A DNA stretch of 18,085 bases from NCBI GenBank assembly GCA_049281195.1, contig JBAPRR010000230.1, positions 1-18,085 on the forward strand, given 5' to 3'. The notes under the pieces are model-generated. The model was not told the DNA's origin. It saw only the letters and a list, made by a program, of their open reading frames with translations, and searched no databases. The position numbers were made by a program, and so were the translations under genes. Origin of the DNA: JBAPRR01 sp049281195. Its GTDB lineage: Bacteria; Actinomycetota; Acidimicrobiia; Acidimicrobiales; CAVXTF01. This document shows positions 1 through 7,189 of the stretch, in pieces. How positions within the stretch are numbered: position 1 is the first letter of the stretch; the number at the start of each line of letters is the position of its first letter.

Positions 1-82
1 ACAGCCCCGGATCGAAGCGCTCCGTGGCCCGGTCGATGAATATCAGGGCCGTCTTCAGGTCCCCGACCAGATCATCGATCAT
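1..82 (-). CDS. Partial hypothetical protein, N-terminus only
   Basis: About 27 codons of a minus-strand reading frame that leaves the window at base 1. It begins MIDDLVGDLKTALIFIDRAT at ATG 82; a GTG at 85 is in the same frame. The peptide looks like an amphipathic helix with alternating acidic and hydrophobic residues, and I do not recognise the family. Support for a real start comes from the promoter upstream: TTGACA and TATACC spaced by 18 bases, with the expected transcription start falling on or next to the ATG, so the mRNA would be leaderless. It is divergent from the SRPBCC gene at 162. No function can be assigned from so short a piece. Confidence 0.5.
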   Translation of the reverse strand, partial: MIDDLVGDLKTALIFIDRATERFDPGL

Positions 83-85
83 CAC

Positions 86-121
86 CTAGGTATAGAAGAT
101 CATGAAATGACATGTCAAGGG
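86..121 (-). promoter_or_regulatory. Sigma-70-like promoter for the partial minus-strand gene, with a palindrome over the -35 box
   Basis: On the minus strand, TTGACA (113-118) is followed after 18 bases by TATACC (89-94). Transcription is predicted to start about seven bases further on, at roughly base 82, which is the A of the ATG, so the message would be leaderless. The -35 box overlaps a perfect 10-bp palindrome, TGACATGTCA (108-117), a plausible operator. The boxes are read directly; activity is inferred. Confidence 0.5.
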
Positions 122-161
122 GTAAAGAGTCGGATGTGGATTTGGGTTTAAGTTCGCGCTC

Positions 162-617
162 GTGACCGGCCCCCGGTGCAGTTTCAGGGTGAAACGCGTA
201 GTCAACGCTCCCCGCGAGAAGGTGTGGGCACTCGTAGGCGACGCATCCAGCTGGAAGGACTGGGCCGGAGTGATGCGGTCATCTCTGGAGCGAGAAGGCG
301 ATCCCGCGCCAGACGGGGTCGGGGCGATCAGGCGGTTCGGACCACCTCTCGCTTCCAGCCGCGAAGAAGTAGTGGTGTTCGAGCCACCCACCCACCTTGG
401 TTATGTCGTCCTGAGTGGAATGCCGGTACGCAACTACCGCGCCGACGTTTGGCTGAGCGAACAACAAGGGGCTGCCGGAACCCAGACGATCATCGAGTGG
501 TCAGCGACTTTCGATCCCAAGGTCCCCGGGACCGGAGCTCTACTGCAGGCCGGTCTCAAGGCGATGATCACCCGGTTCGCTAAACGCGCTGCGGCGCGAG
601 TTGAGGCAAGCAGCTAA
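162..617 (+). CDS. SRPBCC-family (polyketide cyclase/START-like) protein
   Basis: A 151-residue protein with the pattern of SRPBCC helix-grip proteins: an opening strand (FRVKRVVNAPREKVWALVGD), the VWALVGDASSWKDWAG segment in which a Trp pair follows the first helix, central beta strands (EEVVVFEPPTHLGYVVLSG), and a long C-terminal amphipathic helix (GLKAMITRFAKRAAARVEAS). Such proteins bind hydrophobic ligands in a deep pocket, and the ligand cannot be predicted here. The length matches a single-domain family member. GTG 162 is the only reasonable start. No Shine-Dalgarno precedes it, so it may be leaderless. It is divergent from the partial gene at the left edge and convergent with the hydrolase, with only 26 bases between the stop codons. 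Confidence 0.8.
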   Translation: MTGPRCSFRVKRVVNAPREKVWALVGDASSWKDWAGVMRSSLEREGDPAPDGVGAIRRFGPPLASSREEVVVFEPPTHLGYVVLSGMPVRNYRADVWLSEQQGAAGTQTIIEWSATFDPKVPGTGALLQAGLKAMITRFAKRAAARVEASS

Positions 618-631
618 GCCTGAAGGCTGAT

Positions 632-649
632 GGCTGAAGGTGATCAGCC
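632..649. terminator. Weak hairpin between convergent genes
   Basis: GGCTGA (632-637) and TCAGCC (644-649) form a six-base-pair stem with a six-base loop. The hairpin lies in the 26-base gap between the SRPBCC stop and the hydrolase stop and overlaps the latter. There is no T-tract on either strand, so it could be a weak bidirectional terminator or chance. Confidence 0.25.
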
Positions 650-1777
650 GGCGTTACCGCTGCGTCTGAACATGTCGATCGGTGCAACCGTCGCCAGTTC
701 AGCTGAATCAGTCGACACCCGCTCCGCATCTTCTTTCAACACCGAACGGCGCTCGATCACCTTTGCGATGAAGTCCTGACCTGCGGGCAGGTGCTTGAGG
801 ATGTCCGACTGGCCCTGTGGTCGGGGAAGCATCCAGGAATGCCCGCCAGGCACCCAAACGGTGCTGCATTTCGCAAGGTCACAGAACTCCTGCGCACACC
901 GGGCAGTGACGACGCGATCGAAACAGCCCCACTCGGCGAGAACCGGAATTTGTCGGTCGGGCAACTGCCTGACCTCATCTGTCATGTCTAGCGACATCAA
1001 CATGGAGCCAACCGGTAGGACCTTTCCGAGAGCTCGCATGTTGAGCTGTGCATCGGGCCAAAGTCCCCGCATGGTCGACGAAAGACGCCTTCCGATCAGA
1101 AGGTCCGGGGAGTCCATCACGACTGAAAGAGTGAGATCGATCAGCGTTGCCGTCTCAGGCATGAAGGGAGAAAGCACCGTGGTGAGGATCCCGTGGCGGT
1201 GCTTCCATTCGGGTGTGGCGGCCCCGTCGCGGTAGATGACACCGAGGACCCGGTTGGGCTGAGAGGCCGCGATCCGAACGGCGATGGCACCACCCATCGA
1301 ATGTCCAAGAAGCACGGCTCGCTCTACGCCCAGGTTGTCGAGGAGGTTGACCACCTGGTCTGTGATCTCTCCGATGGTGACCCTTTGCCAGGGGAGCGGG
1401 TCGCTACCCGCGAATCCTGGAAGCGTCGGGTTGATGACCCGCCATCCGAGCTTCTCGGCCAGGTTGGCGCTCTCCCGCCAGTACATGGTCCCGCCGGCGA
1501 AGTATCCGTGGATGTTCACGGCCCAGATCGGCGGGCTGTCAGGACCCTCAGGCCCGTGAGCGTTGACGTTGTCGGAAACCGAGTACCGCATGTTGCGTCC
1601 GTCGGTGACGAGGGTCGCCGGAACCATCTTTACCGCCCGGCGTGAGCCCCTGCTCGGGCGGGGGACGAATGGGAGGACGCCCAGGTTCCGCATGAACAGC
1701 TGAGCCAGGGCGATGCCGAAGCTTTGGTCCGGTCCCCTGGGTTGGTCCGGCGCTGCAGTGATCGGTTCCCGATACAT
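644..1777 (-). CDS. Alpha/beta-fold hydrolase
   Basis: A 377-residue alpha/beta hydrolase. The oxyanion strand is NIHGYFAGG (HG at 90-91), the nucleophile elbow is GHSMGG with Ser160, the likely acid is Asp287 in the CFDRVVT segment, and the catalytic His is His313 in GGHSWMLPRP. The triad is therefore complete and correctly spaced. The first ~80 residues, including a basic stretch around RPSRGSRR, precede the core and are longer than in minimal family members; a C-terminal ~55-residue tail also follows the catalytic His. No signal peptide is seen, so it is probably cytoplasmic. The substrate (ester, epoxide or C-C bond) cannot be read from sequence. ATG 1777 is the natural start, although no Shine-Dalgarno precedes it. 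An inverted repeat abuts the ATG. The next gene upstream on the same strand, the nitronate monooxygenase, ends 168 bases away. Confidence 0.85.
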   Translation of the reverse strand: MYREPITAAPDQPRGPDQSFGIALAQLFMRNLGVLPFVPRPSRGSRRAVKMVPATLVTDGRNMRYSVSDNVNAHGPEGPDSPPIWAVNIHGYFAGGTMYWRESANLAEKLGWRVINPTLPGFAGSDPLPWQRVTIGEITDQVVNLLDNLGVERAVLLGHSMGGAIAVRIAASQPNRVLGVIYRDGAATPEWKHRHGILTTVLSPFMPETATLIDLTLSVVMDSPDLLIGRRLSSTMRGLWPDAQLNMRALGKVLPVGSMLMSLDMTDEVRQLPDRQIPVLAEWGCFDRVVTARCAQEFCDLAKCSTVWVPGGHSWMLPRPQGQSDILKHLPAGQDFIAKVIERRSVLKEDAERVSTDSAELATVAPIDMFRRSGNAG

Positions 1778-1790
1778 GACAGTTGTGTCA
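1777..1790. repeat. Inverted repeat TGACA-4-TGTCA at the hydrolase start
   Basis: A perfect 5-bp inverted repeat, TGACA-gttg-TGTCA, ends on the first base of the hydrolase ATG. It uses the same half-site as the palindrome TGACATGTCA at 108-117, but with a four-base spacer. Its position suits a repressor site over the translation or transcription start. No -10/-35 pair is convincing nearby. Function is inferred. Confidence 0.35.
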
Positions 1791-1824
1791 GGTTAGTCCC
1801 AAAAGACGCCCAACGGGACACAAC
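1782..1824. repeat. Interrupted inverted repeat upstream of the hydrolase
   Basis: GGGACACAAC (1815-1824) is complementary to GTTGTGTC (1782-1789) plus CCC (1798-1800), with AGGTTAGT bulged out. This could fold as an imperfect hairpin in the hydrolase leader. The rest of the 168-base gap (1778-1945) shows no gene and no clear promoter boxes. Confidence 0.25.
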
Positions 1825-1945
1825 GTGAACGGGCGAGCGCAGCCTGCGGTCAGGACGCTAACTGGAGTGGTACGCCCGCTTACTCGAGGCTGCCTATCTG
1901 GTGGTTCAGGCCAGCTGAACGACCGGCCCTCCCCAACGACACCGC

Positions 1946-2935
1946 CTACCCCAGGGAAGTGGACAGCGCCCTGAGAACTTCGGTGGCCTCGGTGACGATC
2001 TGGTGGACCAGATCTCCGGCCGGGGTCAGGCTCGAGATTGCTCCGGTGCCCTGACCGGCTGGAAAACATTCGCGTTCGGCGTCGATCCCCGAGGCGTCGT
2101 TGTTCGCTCCCAGATGGAATGCCCCGTCTCTGATCGAACGTCCCAGTTGCTCGGGAAATGGGGCGAGCTCGGATGGATGCTCGTCGAAGTACTGGGTGTA
2201 GCTGTTGCGTACGACGCGCATCGTCTTGCCCGAATACGCGCGACTTACCGTGGTGCCGTCTTCGTGCGTCCTCACCAGAGCGTCCTTGTAACCGGGAACA
2301 GCGCGTGCTTCGGGTGTGGCGATGAATCGCGTCCCGATCCACACACCGTCCGCGCCCAGGCTGAGGGCAGCCGCGAGGCCGCGACCGTCCACGATCCCTC
2401 CGGCAGCGACCACGGGAACCTCCCCACCGACTGCATCGACGACCTGAGGAACGAGCGGCATCGTCGCTACGAGTCCGGTGTGTCCGCCGGCCTCCGTCCC
2501 CTGCGCCACGACGATGTCGCATCCGGCGGCAACGGCCCTTTTCGCGTGCTCAACCTTGCCGCACATATTGATGACCAGGACTCCGGCGTCATGACACAGC
2601 TCCACGACAGCCTCGGGCACACCGAGACCGGCGACGAATACCGAAGCTCCACCTTCGATGATCATCCGGACCTGCGAAGCCATGTCCCCTGGCATCGCGG
2701 TCAACAGATCGACACCGAACGGCTTGTCGGTGAGATCGCGGACTGCAGATATCTCCTCGACCATCGTGGAAGGTGACATCGTCGAAGCACCGAGGCATCC
2801 GAACCCGCCGGCGTCTGAAACCGCGGCGACGAGCGCGTGGTAGGAGACGCCCCCCATCCCGGCGAGCATGACCGGATGCTCGATCCCCAACTTTTCAGTC
2901 AAGCGAGTGCGCAAGATCTCTCCATTCGAGGTCAC
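1946..2935 (-). CDS. Nitronate monooxygenase / 2-nitropropane dioxygenase-like flavoprotein
   Basis: A 329-residue FMN-dependent TIM-barrel protein. The N-terminus (RTRLTEKLGIEHPVMLAGMG) is the family opening. The GTEAGGHTG segment carries His152, the position of the catalytic base in nitronate monooxygenases. The phosphate-binding end is VVAAGGIVDGRGLAAAL followed by GADGVWIGTRF. The family oxidises alkyl nitronates such as propionate-3-nitronate; some members act on other substrates, so the substrate is inferred. GTG 2935 is chosen because homologues begin just before the RTRLTE segment. A longer open frame runs back to 3583, but it passes through the 9-bp repeat and into the SulP gene and is not protein-like. 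A TTG at 2914 is an alternative. The start overlaps the stop of a five-codon mini-ORF in a GTGA arrangement. Confidence 0.85.
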   Translation of the reverse strand: MTSNGEILRTRLTEKLGIEHPVMLAGMGGVSYHALVAAVSDAGGFGCLGASTMSPSTMVEEISAVRDLTDKPFGVDLLTAMPGDMASQVRMIIEGGASVFVAGLGVPEAVVELCHDAGVLVINMCGKVEHAKRAVAAGCDIVVAQGTEAGGHTGLVATMPLVPQVVDAVGGEVPVVAAGGIVDGRGLAAALSLGADGVWIGTRFIATPEARAVPGYKDALVRTHEDGTTVSRAYSGKTMRVVRNSYTQYFDEHPSELAPFPEQLGRSIRDGAFHLGANNDASGIDAERECFPAGQGTGAISSLTPAGDLVHQIVTEATEVLRALSTSLG

Positions 2936-2949
2936 TCTTCCGTCTTCAT
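2932..2949 (-). promoter_or_regulatory. Five-codon mini-ORF whose stop overlaps the flavoprotein start
   Basis: On the minus strand ATG 2949 opens the mini-ORF ATG AAG ACG GAA GAG TGA, encoding MKTEE. Its TGA shares bases with the GTG start of the flavoprotein (GTGA at 2935-2932). Termination-reinitiation is possible, and the only purine-rich stretch before the GTG lies inside the mini-ORF. It has no good ribosome site of its own, so it may be accidental. Confidence 0.3.
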
Positions 2950-3045
2950 TTTGTGCATTCTCGACCCGACTGCGATCGGGCACCGCGTCGTCAGAGGTTG
3001 TACCGCCTGAGCCGCGTACCCGCCAGACCGCAGGCCTGGCCCGGT

Positions 3046-3090
3046 CTGCCAGGACTGCCAGGACTGCCAGGACTGCCAGGACTGCCAGGA
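3046..3090. repeat. 9-bp tandem repeat, five perfect copies
   Basis: Five identical copies of CTGCCAGGA lie in the 170-base gap between the SulP stop (3106) and the flavoprotein start (2935). Both genes are on the minus strand, so the array is in the spacer or the 5' leader of the flavoprotein. Nine-base units leave every frame open, which explains the spurious long ORF through the region. Perfect identity suggests recent slippage; copy number may vary between strains. Confidence 0.95.
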
Positions 3091-3105
3091 CGCATATGAC
3101 AAGGC

Positions 3106-4833
3106 TTATACCAGCGGTATGCCCTCCGGATGAGGCTCGGTAGGGACAGGTGCCTGTCCGTGGGACATGGCCGTCGCCGCCTCGTCGACGGTGTCGAACA
3201 GGCGGTCGCTGCCGATCATCTTGACTATTCCACTTTGTTCGAGGTTGTGGATCACTTCGGGCCCTGCTCTGGCGAACGCGATCTGTATGCCACGCGCTTC
3301 TAGGTCGCCCACGATCTTGTGCAGCACTGACGCTCCGGTGAAATCGATGTCCCCCATGCCGGCTGCGTCGATCACCAGAGCATCGAGCGGAGCGGGCCGA
3401 CTGAGTGCCGCATTGACCCTGGTGTGGAACTCCCCGGCATTGGCGAAGTAAAGAGGCCCCGCGAAGAGCACAACTTCGACGCCGGGAATTCCCTCCGTCG
3501 GATCTTTGGTTCCAAGCGATGTCCAGCTTGTCGTTCCGGGAACTCTTCCGAGCATGAGCAGTTTGGGTCGTGCCGTGTGCCACGCCCTATCGAATACGGC
3601 GAGGAGCACGGCCAAAGCGATTCCCTGCTCCACTCCGACGAATGCGACGACTATGGCTGTGATCACGGCGAGGCCGAATTCCATACGCGAAAAATGGAGT
3701 ATCCGCTTGAAGTCCTTGATTCTCAGAAGGCGAGTAGCGACGAACAGCAGGATCGCCGCGAGACACGCCAGGGGAACCCGTCGTAACTGATCGGCGGCAG
3801 GACTGGCGATGGCGATCACCAGTGCGGCAAATAGACACGCGGCCTGAGTCTTTCCTCGGGCGCTTGCGACGACGGAAGTTCGTGCCGGACTGGCATCCAC
3901 CGGGAACGATCCTGCGAACCCCGAGAGGATGTTGCCGGCCCCCAGAGCCACAAAGTCGTGATCCATGTTCTTCGGATCGTCGTCGTCTGTGAAGCTGCGG
4001 ACGGTGGCCGCTGTTTGTCCCAGGCAGACCAGTGCGATCGTCAGTGAAACCGGCAAAACGGTGCCGAGATCAGACCACGTGACCGACGGAATGCCCACCT
4101 TGGGAAGTCCCGTCGCAACCGGACCCAGGAGTTGCACTCCGTGATGCCCCAGTCCTTCCACCACAACCAGGATCGTTGAACCGATCAATCCGATCAGCGC
4201 AGCCGGGATCCGACTGTCGATCTTCTCGGAACCGACCATGATCACCAGTACGACGACTCCGATGCCGACCGACCAACCGTTCACCGATTTGAGGTGGGCG
4301 AAGATCTCGTGGATCCGATGGACAAGCGAGCCACTTGCCGAACCGGCACCAAGGATGTCCGGTAGCTGGTGGATCGTGATGATCGCGGCCACGCCGGCCA
4401 TAAATCCCGTGATGATCGGTACCGATAGGAAGTCGGCGATCCAGCCGAGGCGCAACATTCCGACGATCAGGATCAGACCGCCGGTGCTAAGAGCTATGAG
4501 CGACGTGAGAGCGATGGCGTGTGGTGACTCAGAAACCGACAGCCGGGCGACCGCGGCGGCGAAGAGTGGTGCGATAGTGGAGTCGGCGCCCACCGACACG
4601 ACCTTGCTCGATCCGAACAGGAAAAAGGCGAACGTTGCCGCTACGAACGCCCACAGCGCGGTTGCCGCCGGCATGTCGGCGAGGCGCGAGGTCGCCAATT
4701 GCTCCGGCACGGCGATCACCAAAAGGGTCATGCCGGCCAACAAGTCGGCGGTCATCCACGAGCGCTGATAGCCGCGCAACGACGGTGCGAGCATCCGGCG
4801 AATTACCAGCCCATCACGCCCGAACGCTCCCAT
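3106..4833 (-). CDS. SulP-family anion transporter with C-terminal STAS domain
   Basis: A 575-residue membrane protein. Residues ~25-425 hold about ten to twelve hydrophobic segments in the SulP pattern, with GADSTIAPLFAAAVARL in the third-helix region, FLSVPIITGFMAGVAAIITI, and ASPARTSVVASARGKTQ in the later core. A STAS domain follows (about 450-555): VVLFAGPLYFANAGEF, then DALVIDAAGMGDIDFTGAS with Asp497 and Thr499 at the position homologous to the phosphorylated Ser of anti-sigma antagonists. SulP proteins move sulfate, bicarbonate or other anions; the substrate is not predictable, and there is no fused carbonic anhydrase or neighbouring sulfur-assimilation gene. ATG 4833 is preceded by AAGG at seven bases, a usable ribosome site. 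It is divergent from the subunit-3/GMC pair across ~106 bases. Confidence 0.92.
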   Translation of the reverse strand: MGAFGRDGLVIRRMLAPSLRGYQRSWMTADLLAGMTLLVIAVPEQLATSRLADMPAATALWAFVAATFAFFLFGSSKVVSVGADSTIAPLFAAAVARLSVSESPHAIALTSLIALSTGGLILIVGMLRLGWIADFLSVPIITGFMAGVAAIITIHQLPDILGAGSASGSLVHRIHEIFAHLKSVNGWSVGIGVVVLVIMVGSEKIDSRIPAALIGLIGSTILVVVEGLGHHGVQLLGPVATGLPKVGIPSVTWSDLGTVLPVSLTIALVCLGQTAATVRSFTDDDDPKNMDHDFVALGAGNILSGFAGSFPVDASPARTSVVASARGKTQAACLFAALVIAIASPAADQLRRVPLACLAAILLFVATRLLRIKDFKRILHFSRMEFGLAVITAIVVAFVGVEQGIALAVLLAVFDRAWHTARPKLLMLGRVPGTTSWTSLGTKDPTEGIPGVEVVLFAGPLYFANAGEFHTRVNAALSRPAPLDALVIDAAGMGDIDFTGASVLHKIVGDLEARGIQIAFARAGPEVIHNLEQSGIVKMIGSDRLFDTVDEAATAMSHGQAPVPTEPHPEGIPLV

Positions 4834-4939
4834 TCGCCAACCTTAGGGTCGGCCTGGTTTTCGCAGAGGGACGGTGGGACCGCTGCTACTCTCTGACGCC
4901 GGTGTCACACAACGTCATACGGCGCGGGACGCGTACTTG

Positions 4940-5509
4940 ATGCCTCTTTGGCTGACCGATGACGAGATGGCTGTCCTCGAGGCCGTCGCAGATTGCTTGA
5001 TCCCGGCGGACGAGCTTGGTCCGGGCGCGGTCACAGCCGGAGCAGTCGACTACATCGACCGGATGCTCGGCGCCTTTCTGGTTGATCCGCCTCTCATATG
5101 GGCAGGCGGCCCGACGTCGGGTCGTCATGGAGGCGAAGCCGCCTACGGGAGCTTCCACCGGTTGAGCGCGATCGATGAGCTCTCGTGGAGAACGCGCATC
5201 GAAGGTTCCGCCGGCATCCCGGAGAGGGAGTTCAACGGTCCGGTGGTGGGTCTGCAACAGATGTTCAGGGAAGGACTCGCTGGTCTCGGAACGGACTTTT
5301 TGGAGTGCCAGCCGACCGAACAAGTCTCGAGGCTCCGGAGCAAGGAGAACAAGCGGTTCGCCAGGTTGGTGTTCGGTCATCTGTGCGAAGGATTGTACGG
5401 AGCTCCGGAATATGGGGGGAACCGCGACAATGGCGGTTGGCGGTCGATCGATTTCGCAGGAGACGTGCAGCCGAGGGGTTGGACCGACGCCGAGGTGGCT
5501 GAAGCGTGA
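4940..5509 (+). CDS. Gluconate 2-dehydrogenase subunit 3-like protein
   Basis: A ~189-residue protein resembling the gluconate 2-dehydrogenase subunit 3 family: the opening LTDDEMAVLEAVADCLIPAD followed by GAVTAGAVDYIDRML is the characteristic start, and the C-terminus ends with GAPEYGGNRDNGGWRSIDF. In known systems this small subunit accompanies the FAD-bearing GMC subunit and usually carries a Tat signal that exports both. Here no twin-arginine or other signal peptide is visible, even if the frame is extended to ATG 4874 (211 residues). ATG 4940 is preferred by alignment with the family opening; the in-frame TTG 4937 has better spacing from GGGA (4926-4929). It is immediately upstream of the GMC gene and ends inside the 14-bp repeat. 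The pairing strongly supports a two-subunit enzyme. Confidence 0.82.
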   Translation: MPLWLTDDEMAVLEAVADCLIPADELGPGAVTAGAVDYIDRMLGAFLVDPPLIWAGGPTSGRHGGEAAYGSFHRLSAIDELSWRTRIEGSAGIPEREFNGPVVGLQQMFREGLAGLGTDFLECQPTEQVSRLRSKENKRFARLVFGHLCEGLYGAPEYGGNRDNGGWRSIDFAGDVQPRGWTDAEVAEA

Positions 5510-5542
5510 CGGTTGAAGCGTGACGGTTGAAGCGTGACCGTT
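5501..5542 (+). repeat. 14-bp triplicated stop/start junction (GTGA ladder)
   Basis: GAAGCGTGACGGTT occurs at 5501-5514 and 5515-5528, and with one mismatch (GAAGCGTGACCGTT) at 5529-5542. Each copy contains GTGA. The first TGA (5507-5509) stops subunit 3. GTG 5506 and GTG 5520 each open a five-codon mini-ORF (MTVEA) whose TGA overlaps the next GTG. GTG 5534 opens the GMC gene. The simplest history is one ancestral GTGA overlap, duplicated twice by slippage. Confidence 0.95.
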
Positions 5543-7189
5543 GACGCCGTGATCATCGGCTCAGGACCCGCGGGAGGAACGGTCGCAGACGTGCTCACCG
5601 CGGCCGGATGGTCGGTGGTGATCTTCGAAAAGGGCAGGAACCACCTCATCGATCTGGACGATCCTCACCGGCTTTTGAGTGACTACTCGAACGACGAGAT
5701 CAAGTTCGTCTACCGCCATTTCCTCGGGCCCGATCCTTTGATCGAGCCGAAGACGTTCCGGGTGGATGAGCAAGAAGGCGATCACAGCCACGTCGGCGAG
5801 GTGAACAGCATCCCGACGACCGTCGGCGGTGGCGGTGTGCACGCGGACGGGAAGACACCGCGTTTCAGAGAAGAGGACTTCCGGCTTCTGTCGTCGCTCG
5901 GTCCCCAAGAGGGTGCAGATGTTTTGGACTGGCCCCTCGAATATGCGGACCTTGAACCGTTCTACGCCAAGGTCGAGAAGATGATCGGGATCGCCGGACT
6001 GGCCGGTGCGAATCCCTTTGCATCTTGGCGTTCGGATCCCTATCCCATGCCGCCCGGGGCGCCCATGTACGGTGCCGTTCTGTCGGGAGCAGCGGCCGAG
6101 CGCCTCGGGTATCACCCGTACCCCGCGCCGACAGCGGCGAATTCCGTTCCATATGACGGGAGACCGGCGTGCAACAACTGCGGTTTCTGCGCATTCTTCG
6201 CGTGCCCCATCCACGCCAAGGGCGACCCCGTCGCCATGCTCCAAAGGGCACTTCTCACCGGACGCGCCGAGATTCGACCCGAGACATTCGTATCGCGCAT
6301 CAGGACTGACGGCACAAGGGCGACCGGAGTCGACTACATCGGACCCGATGGGGTCGAGCGTCAGATGGATGCCCACCACGTGGTGCTTGCCGCCGGCGCC
6401 GTGGAGACGCCCCGCCTGCTGCTCCTGTCGGGTTTCGATCACGAGTTGATCGGGCGTTATCTGATGGTGCATTTCCAGACCATCGCCACAGGAGGATTTC
6501 CGGACCTCGACTTTCACTCGGAGCGCGGTCGTGCGGTTACCCATATCCACGACGACCCGATAGTCGGTGACGAAGATTCGCGCCGCGCCGCGCGAGAAGC
6601 GGGGCTTCCCTGGATCAGGGGAGGCATCGTCGAGCATGGCGGGCCTTACCTGCCCATCCTCGAAGCGAAGCTATATCCGTGGGGACCGGCTCACAACGAG
6701 ATGATGCGGGAGTCTCCCCTTCGTAGGCGGCTGTGGGCTTTCACCATGCAAGGCGAGGATCTCCCGGTCGCTACGAACAGGATCGACCTGGATCCGTCGG
6801 TACGCGACGTACGCGGATTTCCGGTCGCGCGCATGACGTACAAACCGCACAAACACGAGCTCGTCGCGTCATGGCACCACGGCGCGCGGCTGGCTGCTGT
6901 GCTCGACGAGATGGGCGCCCAATGGAGCTCGGTCGTAACCACCCCCGGCTCCAAAGGCGGTCCCGGCGAAGGCAGACTCCCGGATGTTCCGCAGAGCCGC
7001 CATGTGATGGGAACCGTCCGGATGGGGGATGATCCGGCGTCATCGGTCGTGGACGCCTTCGGGCGATTCCACCAGTTCCCGAACCTCGTCGTCGCCGATT
7101 CGTCTGTCTTCGTCACCGCTTCGGGATACGGGCCGACGCTCACATTGGCAGCGCTTGCCGCACGGGCGGCAACTGCGATGACGAGCTGA
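5534..7189 (+). CDS. GMC-family FAD-dependent dehydrogenase with cysteine cluster
   Basis: A 551-residue GMC oxidoreductase, probably the catalytic partner of the upstream subunit-3 protein. The FAD dinucleotide motif is VIIGSGPAGG at residues 7-15, and the GMC signature VGGGGVHADGKTPRF follows around 100. A cysteine cluster C213-x2-C216-x2-C219-x4-C224 precedes CPIHAKGD; comparable cysteines in FAD-glucose and fructose dehydrogenases bind a [3Fe-4S] cluster, so an Fe-S centre is inferred. The C-terminal block is SRHVMGTVRMG (catalytic His490), VVDAFGRFHQFPNLVVADSS and GYGPTLTLAALAARAA. Family members usually have Asn or His directly before that PTLT block; here it is Gly533. GTG 5534 starts within the 14-bp repeat and is fixed by the FAD motif. 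No signal peptide is present. The substrate is probably an alcohol or sugar, but this is not certain. Confidence 0.9.
   Translation: MTVDAVIIGSGPAGGTVADVLTAAGWSVVIFEKGRNHLIDLDDPHRLLSDYSNDEIKFVYRHFLGPDPLIEPKTFRVDEQEGDHSHVGEVNSIPTTVGGGGVHADGKTPRFREEDFRLLSSLGPQEGADVLDWPLEYADLEPFYAKVEKMIGIAGLAGANPFASWRSDPYPMPPGAPMYGAVLSGAAAERLGYHPYPAPTAANSVPYDGRPACNNCGFCAFFACPIHAKGDPVAMLQRALLTGRAEIRPETFVSRIRTDGTRATGVDYIGPDGVERQMDAHHVVLAAGAVETPRLLLLSGFDHELIGRYLMVHFQTIATGGFPDLDFHSERGRAVTHIHDDPIVGDEDSRRAAREAGLPWIRGGIVEHGGPYLPILEAKLYPWGPAHNEMMRESPLRRRLWAFTMQGEDLPVATNRIDLDPSVRDVRGFPVARMTYKPHKHELVASWHHGARLAAVLDEMGAQWSSVVTTPGSKGGPGEGRLPDVPQSRHVMGTVRMGDDPASSVVDAFGRFHQFPNLVVADSSVFVTASGYGPTLTLAALAARAATAMTS

Noticed and set aside
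3046..3090. CRISPR-like array
   Set aside because: Units are 9 bp with no spacers.
3109..3121. ATACC-3-GGTAT inverted repeat at the SulP end
   Set aside because: Short and inside the coding end; no T-tract.
2936..3583. Open-frame extension of the flavoprotein by more than 200 codons
   Set aside because: It reads through the 9-bp repeat and the SulP gene in another frame and gives an Arg/Ser/Gly-rich sequence with no domain.
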